Translations under genes and position numbers: made by a program
From: Isoetes taiwanensis
Taxonomy: Eukaryota > Streptophyta > Lycopodiopsida > Isoetales > Isoetaceae
NCBI GenBank assembly: GCA_021234155.1
Contig: JAJEKV010000001.1
Location: forward strand, 186,001 to 250,000
Reading direction: 5' to 3'
DNA: 64,000 bases
Part shown: one piece after another, positions 41,538 to 53,759 of the stretch
How the letters are laid out: each line of letters starts with the position of its first letter
Position numbering within the stretch: position 1 is the stretch's first letter
The notes under the pieces: generated by a model
Told to the model about the DNA's origin: nothing
Database searches by the model: none
What the model saw: only the letters and a program-made list of their open reading frames with translations

Positions 41538-42880
41538 CTAGTCACTATCTGTGGAGTCAGAATTTTGTTGTGCATCATGTGTATGACTGTTTGTATCTTC
41601 TGTATGAAATTGTTTTAGGCGAAAGCCATTAACCAGTGTAGGTAATGGAGTGCCATCTAATTCTGCCAGCTTGAAAACGCTGGGTTGTACAACTTGAACG
41701 ATTTGATAAGGACCAAGCCATCTGAACTTTAACTTCCCTGGAAAATTTTTGTAACGAGAATCATAAAGCAAAACCAAATCACCTGCTCTAAAACTTTTGG
41801 TCTTCAGATGTTTGTCATGCAAAGATTTCCGCAACTGTTGGCCATGAAGAACCCGAATATAAGCATCTCTCCTAAGTTCATCCAATTGTTCAAGCTGGTA
41901 AACTCGTTCTTGAAGAGCGGCAGGTGGATTACAGGTGGTAGCAAGTTGGAAACGAAGTGTCGGAAGAACATATTCAAAGGGCATCAAGGCTTCTTGTCCA
42001 TAAACCAATTTAAAAGGAGTGTGACCAGCAGCAATCTTGAAACAGCAGTTGTAAGCCCAAAGAACGATGACGTAACTTTTCGGTGCCAATCCGTGCGAGA
42101 GGCATCACAGTTTTCTTGAGAATAGTGATGAGAGTCTTGTTGGTGCTTTCTGGCAAACCATTCCCTTGAGGATAGTAAGGTGTGCTTTTTAAGCGATGAT
42201 GGATCAGCAGATAATCCGTTAGCCCTTTGATGGTGTGATTGACAAAATGAACACCTCAATCACCGACCCGGTTCCGTGGGGGGATGTTTCCAAAAAAACT
42301 ATGATGTGCGATAGAGAACCTTAGGTCGTGCTTTGCGGCCGTGTTATCCGGAAGAGCACAAGCCTCAGCCCATTTGGTAGCGTGTCGGTGATGACCAGAA
42401 TGTAGCGGGCACGGGGTGTGCCAGCGGGAGGATCGATGGGCCCCACAAAGTCCATTCCCATTTGCCGAAGGGGAAGTGGCGTGGCGGCCGGCGTCCAGCG
42501 GGAGTGCGTCACGGGCGCCGGCGACCCACACCCGAGCAGACATCACACGCGGCGGCGTGAGCGTGGGCATCCTTGAAGAGCGTGGAGCGGAAATAGCTGC
42601 GAGAAGTATTTTTGCGTCTTGGGTGTCACCGCGTGAAAATGACCACCACCAAGCCCTTCATGGGCTTGTCGAACGATATCGCACTTCATGAGGAAGAACA
42701 CAACGTTGGAGGACCACATCTTTGTCGCGTTTGTCACAGGATGGCCCACAACCATGGTATAGTCCGCGAACCTCACGCGGAGAAACCGGCAACGCGTGAT
42801 TGAAGCTTTCGAGAGAGCGTGGGATCTTCGGAGGGAAGAGCACCAGAGAAGATACTCTTTGGAAGTTATGAAACCAATGG
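41538..42880 (-). pseudogene. Ty3 copy 3 integrase
   Basis: The zinc-binding start is at 42640-42790 (CDIVRQAHEGLGGGHF); the core has MGMDFVGPIDPP (about 42440). The YYPQGNGLPES segment (about 42155-42185) keeps the catalytic Glu that copy 1 has lost. The C-terminal 183-codon stretch 41538-42089 is open: VLWAYNCCFKIAAGHTPFKL, LVYGQEALMPFEYVLPTLRF, then an SH3-like KLKFRWLGPYQIVQVVQP and LVNGFRLKQFH, ending in an acidic Ser-rich tail. No chromodomain. Confidence 0.88.
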
Positions 42881-42920
42881 GCGCGGGTCGACCAAAAAAT
42901 GTACCGTCGTAGGAAAGGCA

Positions 42921-44200
42921 TCACGAAACACCCGCGGGAGGGATCATCCGTGTGGATGCGGGAGAGATAATCTGGTACAACATGAATTTGCCAGCCTTAT
43001 GAACGATTTCAAAAAGGAGCCAATTCTTTACAACAAAAGGACCCAACGAGCAATCCCGCCTGCAGGGGCTGGACTTGTTGATCAAATAAAGAAGTGCCTG
43101 ATGATCAACAAAGAATTTGATCCGACCGCCTAACAAATAATGATCGGAAGCATTGGACACAAAAAAATTAAGCCCAATGCCTCCCTCTCTGGCGTAGTAA
43201 GTTCGCTCAGCCGCCAGATTGAGTTTTCTCACTGGCGGCATAACGATTCGGGTTTATCTATGTGCGCGTCAAATGCTTGTGAGAGGACAGCACCAATAGC
43301 AAATGCGAGACATCGACATGAACATGAAAAAGGCTTGTCCCATAGAGGAGGAACAAGCATGGGGGCTGAAAGTAAGCAAAATCTTCAACTGTTGGAAAGC
43401 AATTCGTGCACGGGAATTCCAAGCCCAAGTGGATTCATCACCCGTGAGTTTATGAATGGGATCAAGAATGGCTGCAAGTCCGAGAATGAAGGTGGAATAA
43501 TAATTTACCTTGCCGGGGAAAGATCGTGTCTTCTTGATATTAGATGGTGCTTGAGCTTTAAGCACACAACTAATTTTAGCAGATCCGTGGTGATACCTCG
43601 CTTTCTTCACCACATGTCCCAAACGGAACACCGAGGTGACGCTGAAAGGTGCATTTCGTGATTGAGACTAATGCGGACTCATCACATTTCTGAAAGACGA
43701 GCTCTAATTTATCCGGTGGTCATCCATGGAATCAGAGGGCGAAAAGTCATCTTGAAAAATCTCGAGAAAGTGTTTCTCCTTCATATAATCATGAAAAACT
43801 GAGATCGTGATGCGTTGAAACGTTGATGGAGAGTTTGATAACCCAAAAGGAACCACCTTGTATGCAAAAGTGCCCCACGGGTGGTGAAGGTAGTCTTTAG
43901 TTGATCAGCTTCTTTGATTGAAATTTGATTGTAGCCCCTGAAAACCATCTATGAAGGAGTACATTTCATGACCAAAGAACCTCTTCCAACCCTCGTCTGC
44001 GTGAAGGGAAGTGGGAAGTGATCACGCTCCGTGGCTGATTGAGTTTTATGATAGTCCACGCAAATGCGGATCTTACCGTTGTGTTTGAGAGCAATGGCGA
44101 TGGGGCTCACCCATTCGTAATGTTTGACCTCATAGATCAAACCTGCAACTAGAAGTTTATCAATCTCAGCCTTGACTCGATCACGGTAATTTGGGTTGAG
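42921..44200 (-). pseudogene. Ty3 copy 3 RNase H and reverse transcriptase
   Basis: RNase H at 42921-43340 (YYAREGGIGLNFF, IKFFVDHQALLYLINKSS). A linker at 43269-43631 has SFPGKVNYYSTFILGLAAIL and DPIHKLTGDESTW. The reverse transcriptase lies at 43650-44190 (LIYEVKHYEWVSPIAIALKH, RDHFPLPF at the right; the YxDD region near 43740 is frameshifted). The same order and motifs occur in copies 1 and 2. Confidence 0.85.
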
Positions 44201-45104
44201 CCAAGATCGCCGTTGCTAGACAGAACGTGCATCTGATTTGGTAGGAATGGTGAGTTCCCCCAAGTTTTTGTTGATACCCTCAAGATCTTTATAGCTCCAT
44301 GCAAAAATGTGTTTGAATTTTTGAAAAGCATGATGGCGCTCGCTTCGCGATAGGTGGTCGAGATTGGCGTACCGGGCGGACCGGTTTGATTGTTGCCAAC
44401 GTCCATCGCTCCACGCCAGTGAGTCTGAATGTGTGGAATGACTTCCGTGTCTTGAACAACATGAGCGTGAGGTTGGAACATGATGGGATGAACGCACGAT
44501 TCAAGTGGTGAAAAAAAGTGGTTCTTCGAGCATCATCAAGCACGGGTTGCTTCATGGCGACATGTACATCCACTATGTCGGAGGAAGTTACGTATCTGAA
44601 AAAATGATCGATCGTTGGATCTGCGATTACAAGGAGCCGGTAGGGGTCGAAAGCAAAAAGCCACCTACCTGACACGGACGTCGAGAGTCATCTCGCCCAT
44701 GGATCGGCATATTCGTGGTAGGATGACGAGGCGCACTTCACTGGGGAGCCCGTACATGATAGATGTTTTGAGCTTCACGACCCGTATCCGAGAGAGGGTT
44801 TAAATGTTCGACCGAGATGATCTTGCCGGTTCCAAATCCATGGTGGCATTGAGATGACCATCTGAATGACGAGCCGGTCCGCGGGCCCAATAATGAATAC
44901 TTTTTGCCCCGACGGAGAAAAGATCGCCTACCAACATTTCATAATCACCGATCTTCACCGCTTTCCAAACACCAAATTCGAGAGGGAATCTGAGTTCTCC
45001 TATATTGATGTGAAGAAGGGGTGTGACGCCTTAAGGGTGCGTGATATGGCCATTGGCCAACTTGATATCATAAGGGGCACGGTAAAGTTGTTTGATGCCC
45101 AATT
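44201..45104 (-). pseudogene. Ty3 copy 3 protease C-terminal part and protease-RT linker
   Basis: The minus strand reads IKLANGH-type flap sequence and LHINIGELRFPLEFGVWK-like residues that match copies 1 and 2 (for example 4169-4375). It stops at 45104 where the CACTA element begins; the active-site half lies at 50707-50960. Confidence 0.65.
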
Positions 45105-45122
45105 CACTACAAGAGAATAAGC
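45102..45122. repeat. CACTA left end with ATT duplication
   Basis: ATT (45102-45104) is followed by CACTACAAGAGAATAAGC (45105-45122). The inverted partner is at 50686-50703, followed by ATT at 50704-50706. Confidence 0.92.
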
Positions 45123-45239
45123 AATCTAAGTCACTAGTTTCATCATTTATTTGTTTAAAATTGCACTTTTAAATTTTTTAGATTTTGATACAATAACTGA
45201 CGGTAGCTGTTGATGAAATCGCGTCATCTATATCGTCAC

Positions 45240-45500
45240 TTGTAGCATCACCAATAACAACAGTTGTAGTATCATATTTTACAGCATTGTAGTGGCATAA
45301 TAATATCATTTGTAACATCATCTATAGCTGCAATTATAATTTCATGCATTTTGTCTTTATCGTGCTATAATAATGTCAGCTATAGTAGGATCATATGTAT
45401 TGCTATAATTAAATCATTCATAATGTCACCACGAGCGCTATAATAGTGTCAGTTATGGCCTCACTTGTATTGCTATAATTAAATGATTCATAATGTCAAT
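45240..45500. repeat. CACTA left subterminal repeats
   Basis: A ~68-base unit, GCTATAATAATGTCAGCTAT followed by TATTGCTATAATTAAATCAT, is repeated at 45364 and 45435. Shorter words such as TAATGTCA and GTATCAT recur in both directions. Similar words (GATACTATAG, GTCATTA) fill 50200-50640 at the right end. In En/Spm such repeats are transposase-binding sites. Confidence 0.7.
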
Positions 45501-48500
45501 ATGTGCATCATCCTTTATATCATCCTTTTTAACATGGTTAGTATTAGATATAGCATCATTAACAATGCCACACATAGTGCCATGTGGAGGTTACGATTGT
45601 ATCATTATTAACATCAAGTATATTATCACGTATTATTACAAATTAGACCGTAATTATATCAAATATGATTCCACGTTTTCCACCACCTATAAGATCATCT
45701 ATAAGCCCGTGCGATTTAATTCAATAGTTCAATTACCTAATACATCAGATGCTCCTATCAATGGTTTAGTTGTACAAAATATATACAAAAATAATACAAA
45801 TTATGTACAAAGTTGGTACAAAGGCAACCCCCCAAAGGCAATATTATGAGCATTTGGTATACAAATATCGCATAAGGAAAAGGGCCATCAATAAATTCAA
45901 AGAATGCAATATACATTTTTCTAAGATAAAAAAAGGCAAAGAATGCAACATACATAAAAAGCATTTCCTAATTGCTTCATTGTTACTGCCCAGAATGTAA
46001 TGGCCATTAAATGTCTTCCTGTTGCATTAATGTTCATGTAATCAAAATACCAATTACAAATTTTTGCCATGCCAACGTGTGATGCAATTTTGAAGTTGAA
46101 ATATGTCTCTCCAAATATCCTGCCTAAATATCCTCGGCTTTGTCAAATACCCCCGCAAAAATCGAGGCAAATATAGTGATATTAGGGGGTATGCATAGCC
46201 ACCAACGTTTATCCCGATCTGCCATGTAGAAAATCCAAATGTAATCCTCGTTGCCCAATAAAACCATGAGTGCTGTTGAAGAGGTTTGAAAATGAGAACA
46301 ACAACAACTGGTCTCGTTAGAACTAGTTATTGATTTGCTTCAGCTCAAGTCCAGTCTCCTGCACTAGATGTACCTTTTCATCCTCATACAGGAGGAAACT
46401 AGCATAAGTTATATTTAGTGCTCGTCCATGTTAAAGTAAATGTTCAAAAGTTTGAGCACTGCCTTTTGATGCTTACTGTTGAATATGGCCATTTAGCATG
46501 AGCATGCCACCAGGCTGTCAAAACAGAGATTGTGTCTCCAAGTAGCTTGTTAGTGCGCCTTTACTGGAGGATCTCTTCTCTCACATCTACTATCCTTGTT
46601 CTGTATTCCTTCATTATTCCATGCAAAATTATATTACTATTAGTATTTTATGGTCACTTAAATTGAAACAAGCTTCTGAACTTCAAACCAGAATTACCTG
46701 CTTCAATTCGAGCTTGGCCTCTTCTCTAAGGTGTTGTTTCAGTTTCAGTCATTATTCTGCCAATAATCATTTTCTGTTTGATCTTCCTCATCATCTGACA
46801 TGGTTGAACTAGTGTTGCGTTCTCCTGGTGTTATCCCTGTACGCAGGCAGCTTAATTGTAAAGCTTGTTGGCTACCAATTGATGTTACCATAAGCAGTAT
46901 CCATGATTTATGATTAACTAGGATTTCTGTTTATTATTTTACAAATCCATTTTACCCAAAGTTCACATGAAGAAAAGAACGAGTCTAATCTTCAAAGCAA
47001 AAAAGTATGTCTATCATGTAAAATAATTACAGAAATAATCTTACCAGTCAAGCTTAGAAGATGATCTCACAAATAACTGCTTCCTTAGAGCCATACGGCG
47101 TGAGCAATCGGAAGCATACCGCAACGGAAAGAAAGGAAGGATTTCGGAATCTATATATGGATCACCGCTGACAAATAGCAAAGCAAATGGATTCGCACTG
47201 GGGGCGGGTACCAAAGGGAGTGCATCAACGGATGCAATCTAGACGCCCCCGCCTTTCCCCACCTTTGATAATCTCGATGTGCACGACCATAGCAAGAAGG
47301 AAAGAACCCTAAAGAGCAAGCTGCCATATTTTGCTTCTCAAGCAACAAGCCTGTAAGAAGCCAGACCATGTAATAGCAGTTTGGGGCAAGGGGCTGATTT
47401 ATGTTAGCCATAAAACTTGTGTAATCGAACATCAGGACTAGCATTAACCTTTCTTGGGATCGTGTAGGTAGAGTATATGCGATGAAAACCTTATATCTGG
47501 CTCTTTTTCCATTTCAGAACGGAAACCTATTCGTGTGCAAGAACTGGCTGCTTTAAATCTGCAACAAAATAATCGAAACCACTGGTCACAGTCTTACTCA
47601 TGGCCATATCTCTGAACACACAGAGAACTCTTACCCCCGTTGCATAAGCTCAAATCTTCATTTTAAAGATATGAAAATCGTTGACTGTTACCTTGAGCAG
47701 GATTCAAAGGCAAGGACATCATTCTGCAATGCCTCCTCCAGCAAAAATCATAGTTCATCTCCAGCTTCTGTCTTATATTCGAAAATGTTAAATCCAGGTT
47801 CATATCTGCATGTTTCGGCCCTACCCATATATCCGGTCATGCAAGGGAACATCCTGTTCATATGAATAACCCTTTTCGCAGCACAAAATCTGTCATACCC
47901 AGGTGCAAATCATACCCCTGGGGTAACTATAGATTGGCATTCAGTCTTTTCTTTGGCCAGGCATAATGCTCAAGAATTTCCGCTGCTAGTAGTAGCAAAT
48001 TTGGAATGTTTTTCATTTCCGGTTCTTCCATATCGGATGCGACCAAAGAGGCCGCTCGGGCGCCAATGCCAAAAGGTTTATGCCAAAATATCACAGCAAA
48101 ATTTGCCCAACATTTTTGCATAACCCGATATTTGCATTGCAAGCCGTCAACAATGATATTTCCTATTATTTTGCCACAAAATTATTGGTCTAGGCATTAT
48201 AGACATGCAAGAAATTCCCAGCGCCCTATGCACAATTGGGAGTTAAATCCAAATACAACCATTGGTGCAAAAACCATGTAGAGAGGAAATATCTTCAAAT
48301 ATCTTTAGGTCTTTACATTATCTAGGAATATGTTCAATGCATATGGTTGGGAATTGAACTCAAAGATATGTACCCTTGGATCCTCGTCTAAAACTATGCC
48401 CCATATACGCAGTCTTGTGTTACACCTATTTATAAGAGCTTCCATCCCTTAATACAACTTGGGATTAACCTAGGTATAGAATCAGTATTTGCCAACATGG

Positions 48501-49583
48501 AACTAATGCTTAAGAGGGCATAGGCAAACCAAAATATATATAGCCTATCCTAAATGTTTAATCGTTCCATCAATGGTTTAAATACCATATTGAAAAATGG
48601 TGAGCAGCCAATAAGCGGGTGCTCGCCAGCAATGGCCGAAAGCCATTGAGTTCAGGCAGCATGTTTGCCCGTTTGGATTCTAGAGAGTTGCCAGAGGGCT
48701 AAAGCATAAGAGAATGACCTGTTTGAGAGGAGAAGAAAACAAATCTAAAAGACAAATTACATAAAATTTTGGCGGCCTGAGCGCTCCAGGAAGAGGGAAG
48801 GATAATCCAATAAAGTCACCAATGAAGCCGTGAAAGCTACAAATTGGTTGAGAAGCTTGGACATACTAAAATCAGTGCTAATTGTGGTAAACATAGTCTG
48901 GGTAGAAAAAGTACCTGGTTTTTGTTTGTTTTGTCCTTTCTACTCTTTGCTGGCAAGGACTTGCTCATCGAAGATCAATGCTTTCGCCTCCTGTTCCATT
49001 CTTGGCTTTCCTAATTCGATTTGTGTGTACACAGTTTCATTTCCAAACATTAATTTGCAAAAGCTCGATCCAAACCTGGAAAAGCATAACCTAAATCTTT
49101 TATTTTCTCCTCCTCCTAGCTAGAATCCGCAGGATAAAAACCCCTTTCTTTTCTTGAGCTTTTCCTTTTTTGACCCTTATGTTTTAGCTATGCTCCTGTA
49201 GCATTTGTAGATTTTGATCATTGCCAAATGTGAGGTTGTAGTTGATTCCATGACTTTTATCCCTGAGTCACCATTAGAACATGATTAAAAAAAAAAAAAA
49301 AAAACCTTCCAGGTACAAATTGCTCTAATTTGAAACTTGCATCTGCAAATTACGCAAGCTTTAGATGAAACGCAGCAAAAAACTATCTGGTTTGGCGTGC
49401 TTGTTCTTAGAGCTTCACAATGCACAAATTGGAAAAAACCATCAGATTTGGAGCCATAAATTGAAAAGAACCATTGGATTAAAATTAGAGGATTCAAAGG
49501 GTACTTCAATCAGCAGTATGGGGGCATCGGGTTAGTTTAACGGGTAGGCGAGGGCAGCTAGAGAAGGGAAGAAGCAGTGCATA
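45501..49583. other. CACTA interior, non-coding
   Basis: No recognisable gene. A GC-richer block at 47040-47470 and another at 47880-48290 stand out from the AT-rich DNA. Their open frames (47151-47444 and 47927-48142, minus strand) are short and unrecognised; they may be captured host fragments. Confidence 0.4.
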
Positions 49584-49994
49584 ATGAGACAACATCCATC
49601 AAGCTTTTATGAGGTTAATTCTACTAAATTTTTAAGACAAATGGATGAGCCATTTCTTTATCCTAGACAACAGATTTTCTTCCATAAAAAGCAGAGTCAT
49701 ACTACTTGGTGCATCGTGGTTCATGCAACACCTGGATCTCGTCCCATGATCGATCCTTCTACTTTGCATGTGGACTTGGCATCTTCTGAGACTGATCCAA
49801 AACTTTTACTTAAGAGAATTGATGTTACGCAAGATGACATCATTCAGATGATAGATGATTTGAGTGAAGATTGCAGCAATTTGGTTGAAACTCTAGTTTG
49901 TCTACTAACAAAGTCAAAAAATAATAATATCTTATATTATGGTGTTGATGAAAATGAAGAGATTGGTAACGAGACCGCACCTTTACATATCTAA
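49584..49994 (+). pseudogene. CACTA transposase remnant (DUF4216-like)
   Basis: The 136-codon frame contains MDEPFLYPRQQIFFHKKQSH and TTWCIVVHATPGSRPMIDP, matching the pattern of the DUF4216 region of plant CACTA TNP2 proteins (an FILA.Q..QVFYV-type strand, then W.VVV..P). It is followed by an acidic helix-rich tail. No DDE core or zinc finger is upstream, so only the C-terminal end of a transposase gene survives. Confidence 0.55.
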
Positions 49995-50685
49995 CTTGGT
50001 GATGATGAACTAGAGGATATTGCACATGATATAAGATATGAAGTGGCACTTTGGAAGTTTGCCCTAATAGACTCTTTTTTATTCTTGTTCTATTAATATC
50101 ATTTTGTGTATTTTTTTTATGGGAGTTTGTAGAATTTTTTTCTTTCTTGTTCTAATAATATCATGTTGTGTACTTTGTCTATGGGGTTTGAAGAAGGTAA
50201 TGCCATTAAAAATGATATTACAATTGCCATAAACATTAACACTTGTATTATCATTATCAAAATTACAATAAGTATTGATAGTACGAGTGATGTAAGTCGT
50301 GATATTATCCATGATACTATTATCAACACGTATAGCGTCATATGCTAGCACTGATATAACATCGTCAATATGTGATACTATAGATGAAGCTATGGGTGAT
50401 AATGTGACTGGCATAAGCTATGACACTTACATTGTCATTAACACTATTGGAGTACTAAATGATGGTAAAGTTGATGCAATATGTGATATTATTCATGACG
50501 CTATTAGTAACACATATATTGTCATTAATTAGTACTGATATAACTGTTGACCAAATTTATGACGATGTGAATGATGCTATAAGTAATAAAATCTCGTCAT
50601 TGGTAGCGTCACTATACCTTGAATATCATTATTTATATCACTTAATACTTTTTGAAATTCCAGTGATATTAAAGTGATGAAAAAT

Positions 50686-50706
50686 GGCTATCCTCTTGTA
50701 GTGATT
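50686..50706. repeat. CACTA right end with ATT duplication
   Basis: The complement of CACTACAAGAGGATAGCC occupies 50686-50703 and is followed by ATT at 50704-50706. Confidence 0.92.
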
Positions 50707-50960
50707 GCTTTCTAAGCTTATCAGTAATGAGATTGACAGCACTTCCACCATCAATCTGGACATGATTGACTTGTTGATTGTCCACCGTGGCATGCACCAT
50801 GGGTGTAGAGGTAGCCACAGCCCAACCAGAACCGTGGGAAGTGGCAACTGGTCCTTGAGAGCAGGACACAATTTCAAAATTGTTGCTAAACTCAATGGAA
50901 TCTTGATTTTTGCAAGCTCTTCCTGGAGTTCCAAGGGAACATGAGAAAATGGATCACCGG
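50707..50960 (-). pseudogene. Ty3 copy 3 protease, active-site part
   Basis: The segment VNHVQIDGGSAVNLITDKLR carries the catalytic Asp (about 50750). It precedes, on the minus strand, the CACTA insertion that separates it from the flap half at 44201-45104. Confidence 0.75.
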
Positions 50961-53150
50961 GATCCAAGGGAGCGGTGAGACGGTGGTAATGAAGCAAAGA
51001 ACTTTTGAGAAGCTCCACCCTCGCCAGAATGTTAGGATATTGGCCGAGAGCGTGGAGTGTGAGATGATCTGAGGTGCATCTTGACGCCGAGCTCGCGGGT
51101 GGTGGCGGTACATTAGCCGTTGTTCGGCCCTTCAAAGAGCCACCGCATGAGGTTGAGGATACTTTGTCCGACTTTGGCATGACATGAGGCATGAGTTTAT
51201 CCAGATCTGGGGCAAAATGAACTGCTTTGGCCTCAAAGATGAGGGATCGCGGTCAACCGCAGTGCTGTGGTGCGATCATGAGGAAGGATGGTCAAGGGCG
51301 GACGCCCGTCCGGGCGCGGAAAACCAAACCAACCCAATTTGACGTTGAACTGGAGGATTGAGAGCCCGGTAAATTTCTTCCCGAGCTTGTTGATCCATTC
51401 GAGGAGTGGACAAAGGAGCTGGTTGATACCTTTGATTGTTGTGGCACACGGGTGGTTTTCTAAGAACAGACGAGGGCCTTGTTTGCCATTAGCAATCCAA
51501 AGTTGATAGGCCGTGAGGCGATCGACGCGGGTTTGATTCGTGGCACGGAAGTTGGACTTGAACTTGAGGAAGTTGAGGGCACGCCGCGGGTGGTATGACC
51601 CTATTCCAAACAATGATAGCACCGAGCTTTAGCAGGATCAAAAGGAGGACGGTTGCTTTAATGTCCCCGTACCGAGATTGTTGATACTCATGGAGGAGGT
51701 TGTGCTTGAAATTGCCGAGGTTGATATGACGACGCCCAAGGTCGGAGGCGTGGTCCGGACTTGATAACCATCTTTTGCCTAAGGGTGTAGGATGAGCACG
51801 AAGTGCATTCTTCCGTGGGCATGATTGCACATGTTGCGCCGCTTAAATGAGGAGGGCCATTGGTGGAGTTGCACCTCATTGGCCAAATGGCCTTGATATT
51901 TGCAGATGTGGCACCAAATTTGATCGCGCTGATTGAGTGTTGAGGCTGAACCGGGCAAATTGAGGTACCATGACAGAGGAATGAAGGGTAGCTCCGGAGG
52001 GTCACGGGGAGGAAACATTAACCTAATGATTGACAAGTTCATGGCCTGCTCCAAAGTCTTGGGGCGCAGGGTATTCACCATGAGACGAATAGCCTGAGGA
52101 AGTCCCCGGAGAAACTAGACGAGGATCCGGGCTTTGGCGGTACCTTTGAAGTTTGCCGAGGAGGATGTGAAGACGACCGCAAAATCCCGGCCGACTCCGG
52201 CTGGGGCTCTGAAGATCATTGAGTTGCTTGAGAAGAAGTTGATCATCATCTGTGGTGCCATAATGAGAAAGGAAAGCTTCATTTCGTCGGCTTTTTGTTT
52301 CCAATGGCTTTTGTTTGCCATGAGCCATTGATGAGGGATCCACGCAAAATGGGTGGAAAAGATATGGAACTTCAATTGAGGTTGAGCGTGACCATTTAGG
52401 ACAACCGAGCCTCAAATTCTTCCATATGAGCTTGAGCACTTTGGTCTAATGGTTTTCCTTTAGTGCCGCCAAAAGGTTGGATAGGTCAACTTGAGAGTCC
52501 TAAAAAGCAGATTGGGAATGGCCTTGTGCATAGAGAGGCGTGTATAAGGAGGAACATAATGGGGCGTAACTTCCATGGATTCCGGGGGGGTGGCAAAGGA
52601 GCGTAAAGACCCCAAGATGTGCAAATGGAGGTTCCTGTGGTGGAGGACCTTGGGGTCCATGGTCATGAGGTTTGAGATCAGTAAGAGTGTAAACTGGAAG
52701 TGTTTGTTGAAAAGAAGGGGAGGTCTGAACCTGGGGAGGGCCGAAAGAGACATGGGGATAACCCATTCCTCCGTGGGGAGATGATGGTTGTGAAGGCAGA
52801 GGAGTATGGCCGAGGAGATATGAATGTAGGCACTCTCCGGAGTGTGAAAATAAGCCGAGGTTGCTTGAAACAGTGTATGATGAGGTGGACCGAGGTTGGG
52901 AAACAATGTTTATACGCCGGAGGAGAGCCGGGGACGAGAGTGAACACGAGGAGTAGGTGGCTCGATTGAGCTCGTGGAGCGAATATGGCCTCCCCTCAAT
53001 ATCATAACTGTGGTCATACATATCTCGAGCAACTTCATGACGCTGATGGCGCCCAAGCTTAGACGCCGCCCGGATAAGAAGCTCATCCGGAGGAAAGCAC
53101 GAAAGGCATATGATTGAAGAAAGATGGAAAAGGAAATCAGACCCAAAGTA
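50961..53150 (-). pseudogene. Ty3 copy 3 gag
   Basis: The N-terminal Pro/His-rich part is at 52500-53050 and the core at 52023-52440 (GTTDDDQLLLKQLNDL). The knuckle region at 51779-52010 has an intact first knuckle (IWCHICKYQGHLANE) and a damaged second. The tail extends to about 50990. A frame change occurs at each junction. Confidence 0.78.
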
Positions 53151-53161
53151 GCCAAGGCAGG

Positions 53162-53759
53162 TGTTTGGGGTTTGGGTTCTGGAACTCCTGCAAGACAAAC
53201 CCTCAGTGGAGGACCCGTGATCAAACAGAGAATCCCAGAGTCTGTGTCACGCGGGATTTGCAAAAGAAACAAAGGAAAAGGAGAAGAGAGAGAACAAAAG
53301 AAAACAATAAGATCAAAATGATGAGAACAAAACTCTTTGATATCAATGATGACATGAGCTCTAGCAATCGAGAGGAAACAGAAGTGAGATAAGACCAAAA
53401 ACTCATCTCTAGCTCGTGAAGGCTAGCTCTACTCATATATATAGTACATGGCCTTTGGCCCAATATAGACACTCTGGTGTGATCACCAAATTGTCGACTC
53501 ACGAAGGAGGCCCCTGATTCCAGGAATCTTGGGGTGCCTCTTGAGGTGCTGAAACCACGCCCGGCCGCGGTGACGGCCCATCACTTGTCCGCTCTTGACC
53601 TCTTTCGTGCCCGTGGCCTTCGTGGGTGGGCTGCGGCTTGGCCTTCGCTGGGCCTTCGCCGGGCCTTTGACGACCCGACCAGGCTTTGACCGGGTCCTTG
53701 GCCTTGACACGGTCCGGTCGTGTTATGAATAGTCCTGCACGGGAGACGACAGACTAACA
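53162..53759 (-). repeat. 5' LTR of Ty3 copy 3
   Basis: TGTTTGGGG at 53162 and CTAACA ending 53759; minus-strand TATA box near 53435-53447. It is the partner of 37029-37637, with long identical runs such as the stretch around GATCAAAATGATGAGAACAA. Confidence 0.92.

Larger units (their letters stand above)
45105..50703 (+). mobile_element. CACTA (En/Spm-type) DNA transposon, 5599 bp, largely without transposase
   Basis: Terminal inverted repeats CACTACAAGAG, a 3-bp duplication (ATT) and clustered subterminal repeats at both ends define a CACTA element. It splits the protease of Ty3 copy 3: the sequence resumes exactly after the second ATT. Most of the 5.6 kb is AT-rich non-coding DNA; the only transposase trace is a DUF4216-like piece at 49584. 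It therefore depends on a relative for movement. Orientation is taken from that piece. Confidence 0.92.
37029..53759 (-). mobile_element. Ty3/gypsy retrotransposon, copy 3, with a CACTA element inside
   Basis: It is bounded by LTRs of a sister subfamily (shared blocks with copies 1 and 2, but a different purine stretch AAAGAAACAAAGGAAAAGG). Removing the CACTA insertion and its duplication leaves about 11.1 kb. It has the complete domain set, the antisense ORF and the full third ORF, so it is the best guide to the family. Flanks are GTAGA on the left and ATGAG on the right; a clean 5-bp duplication is not visible. Confidence 0.92.

Noticed and set aside
47927..48142. 71-codon minus-strand frame in the CACTA interior
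   Set aside because: Protein-like in part but too short and unrecognised to call a gene.
49501..49580. Possible tRNA-like segment (GGTTAGTTTAACGGGTAGG)
   Set aside because: It cannot be folded by eye into a cloverleaf and lacks a T arm.
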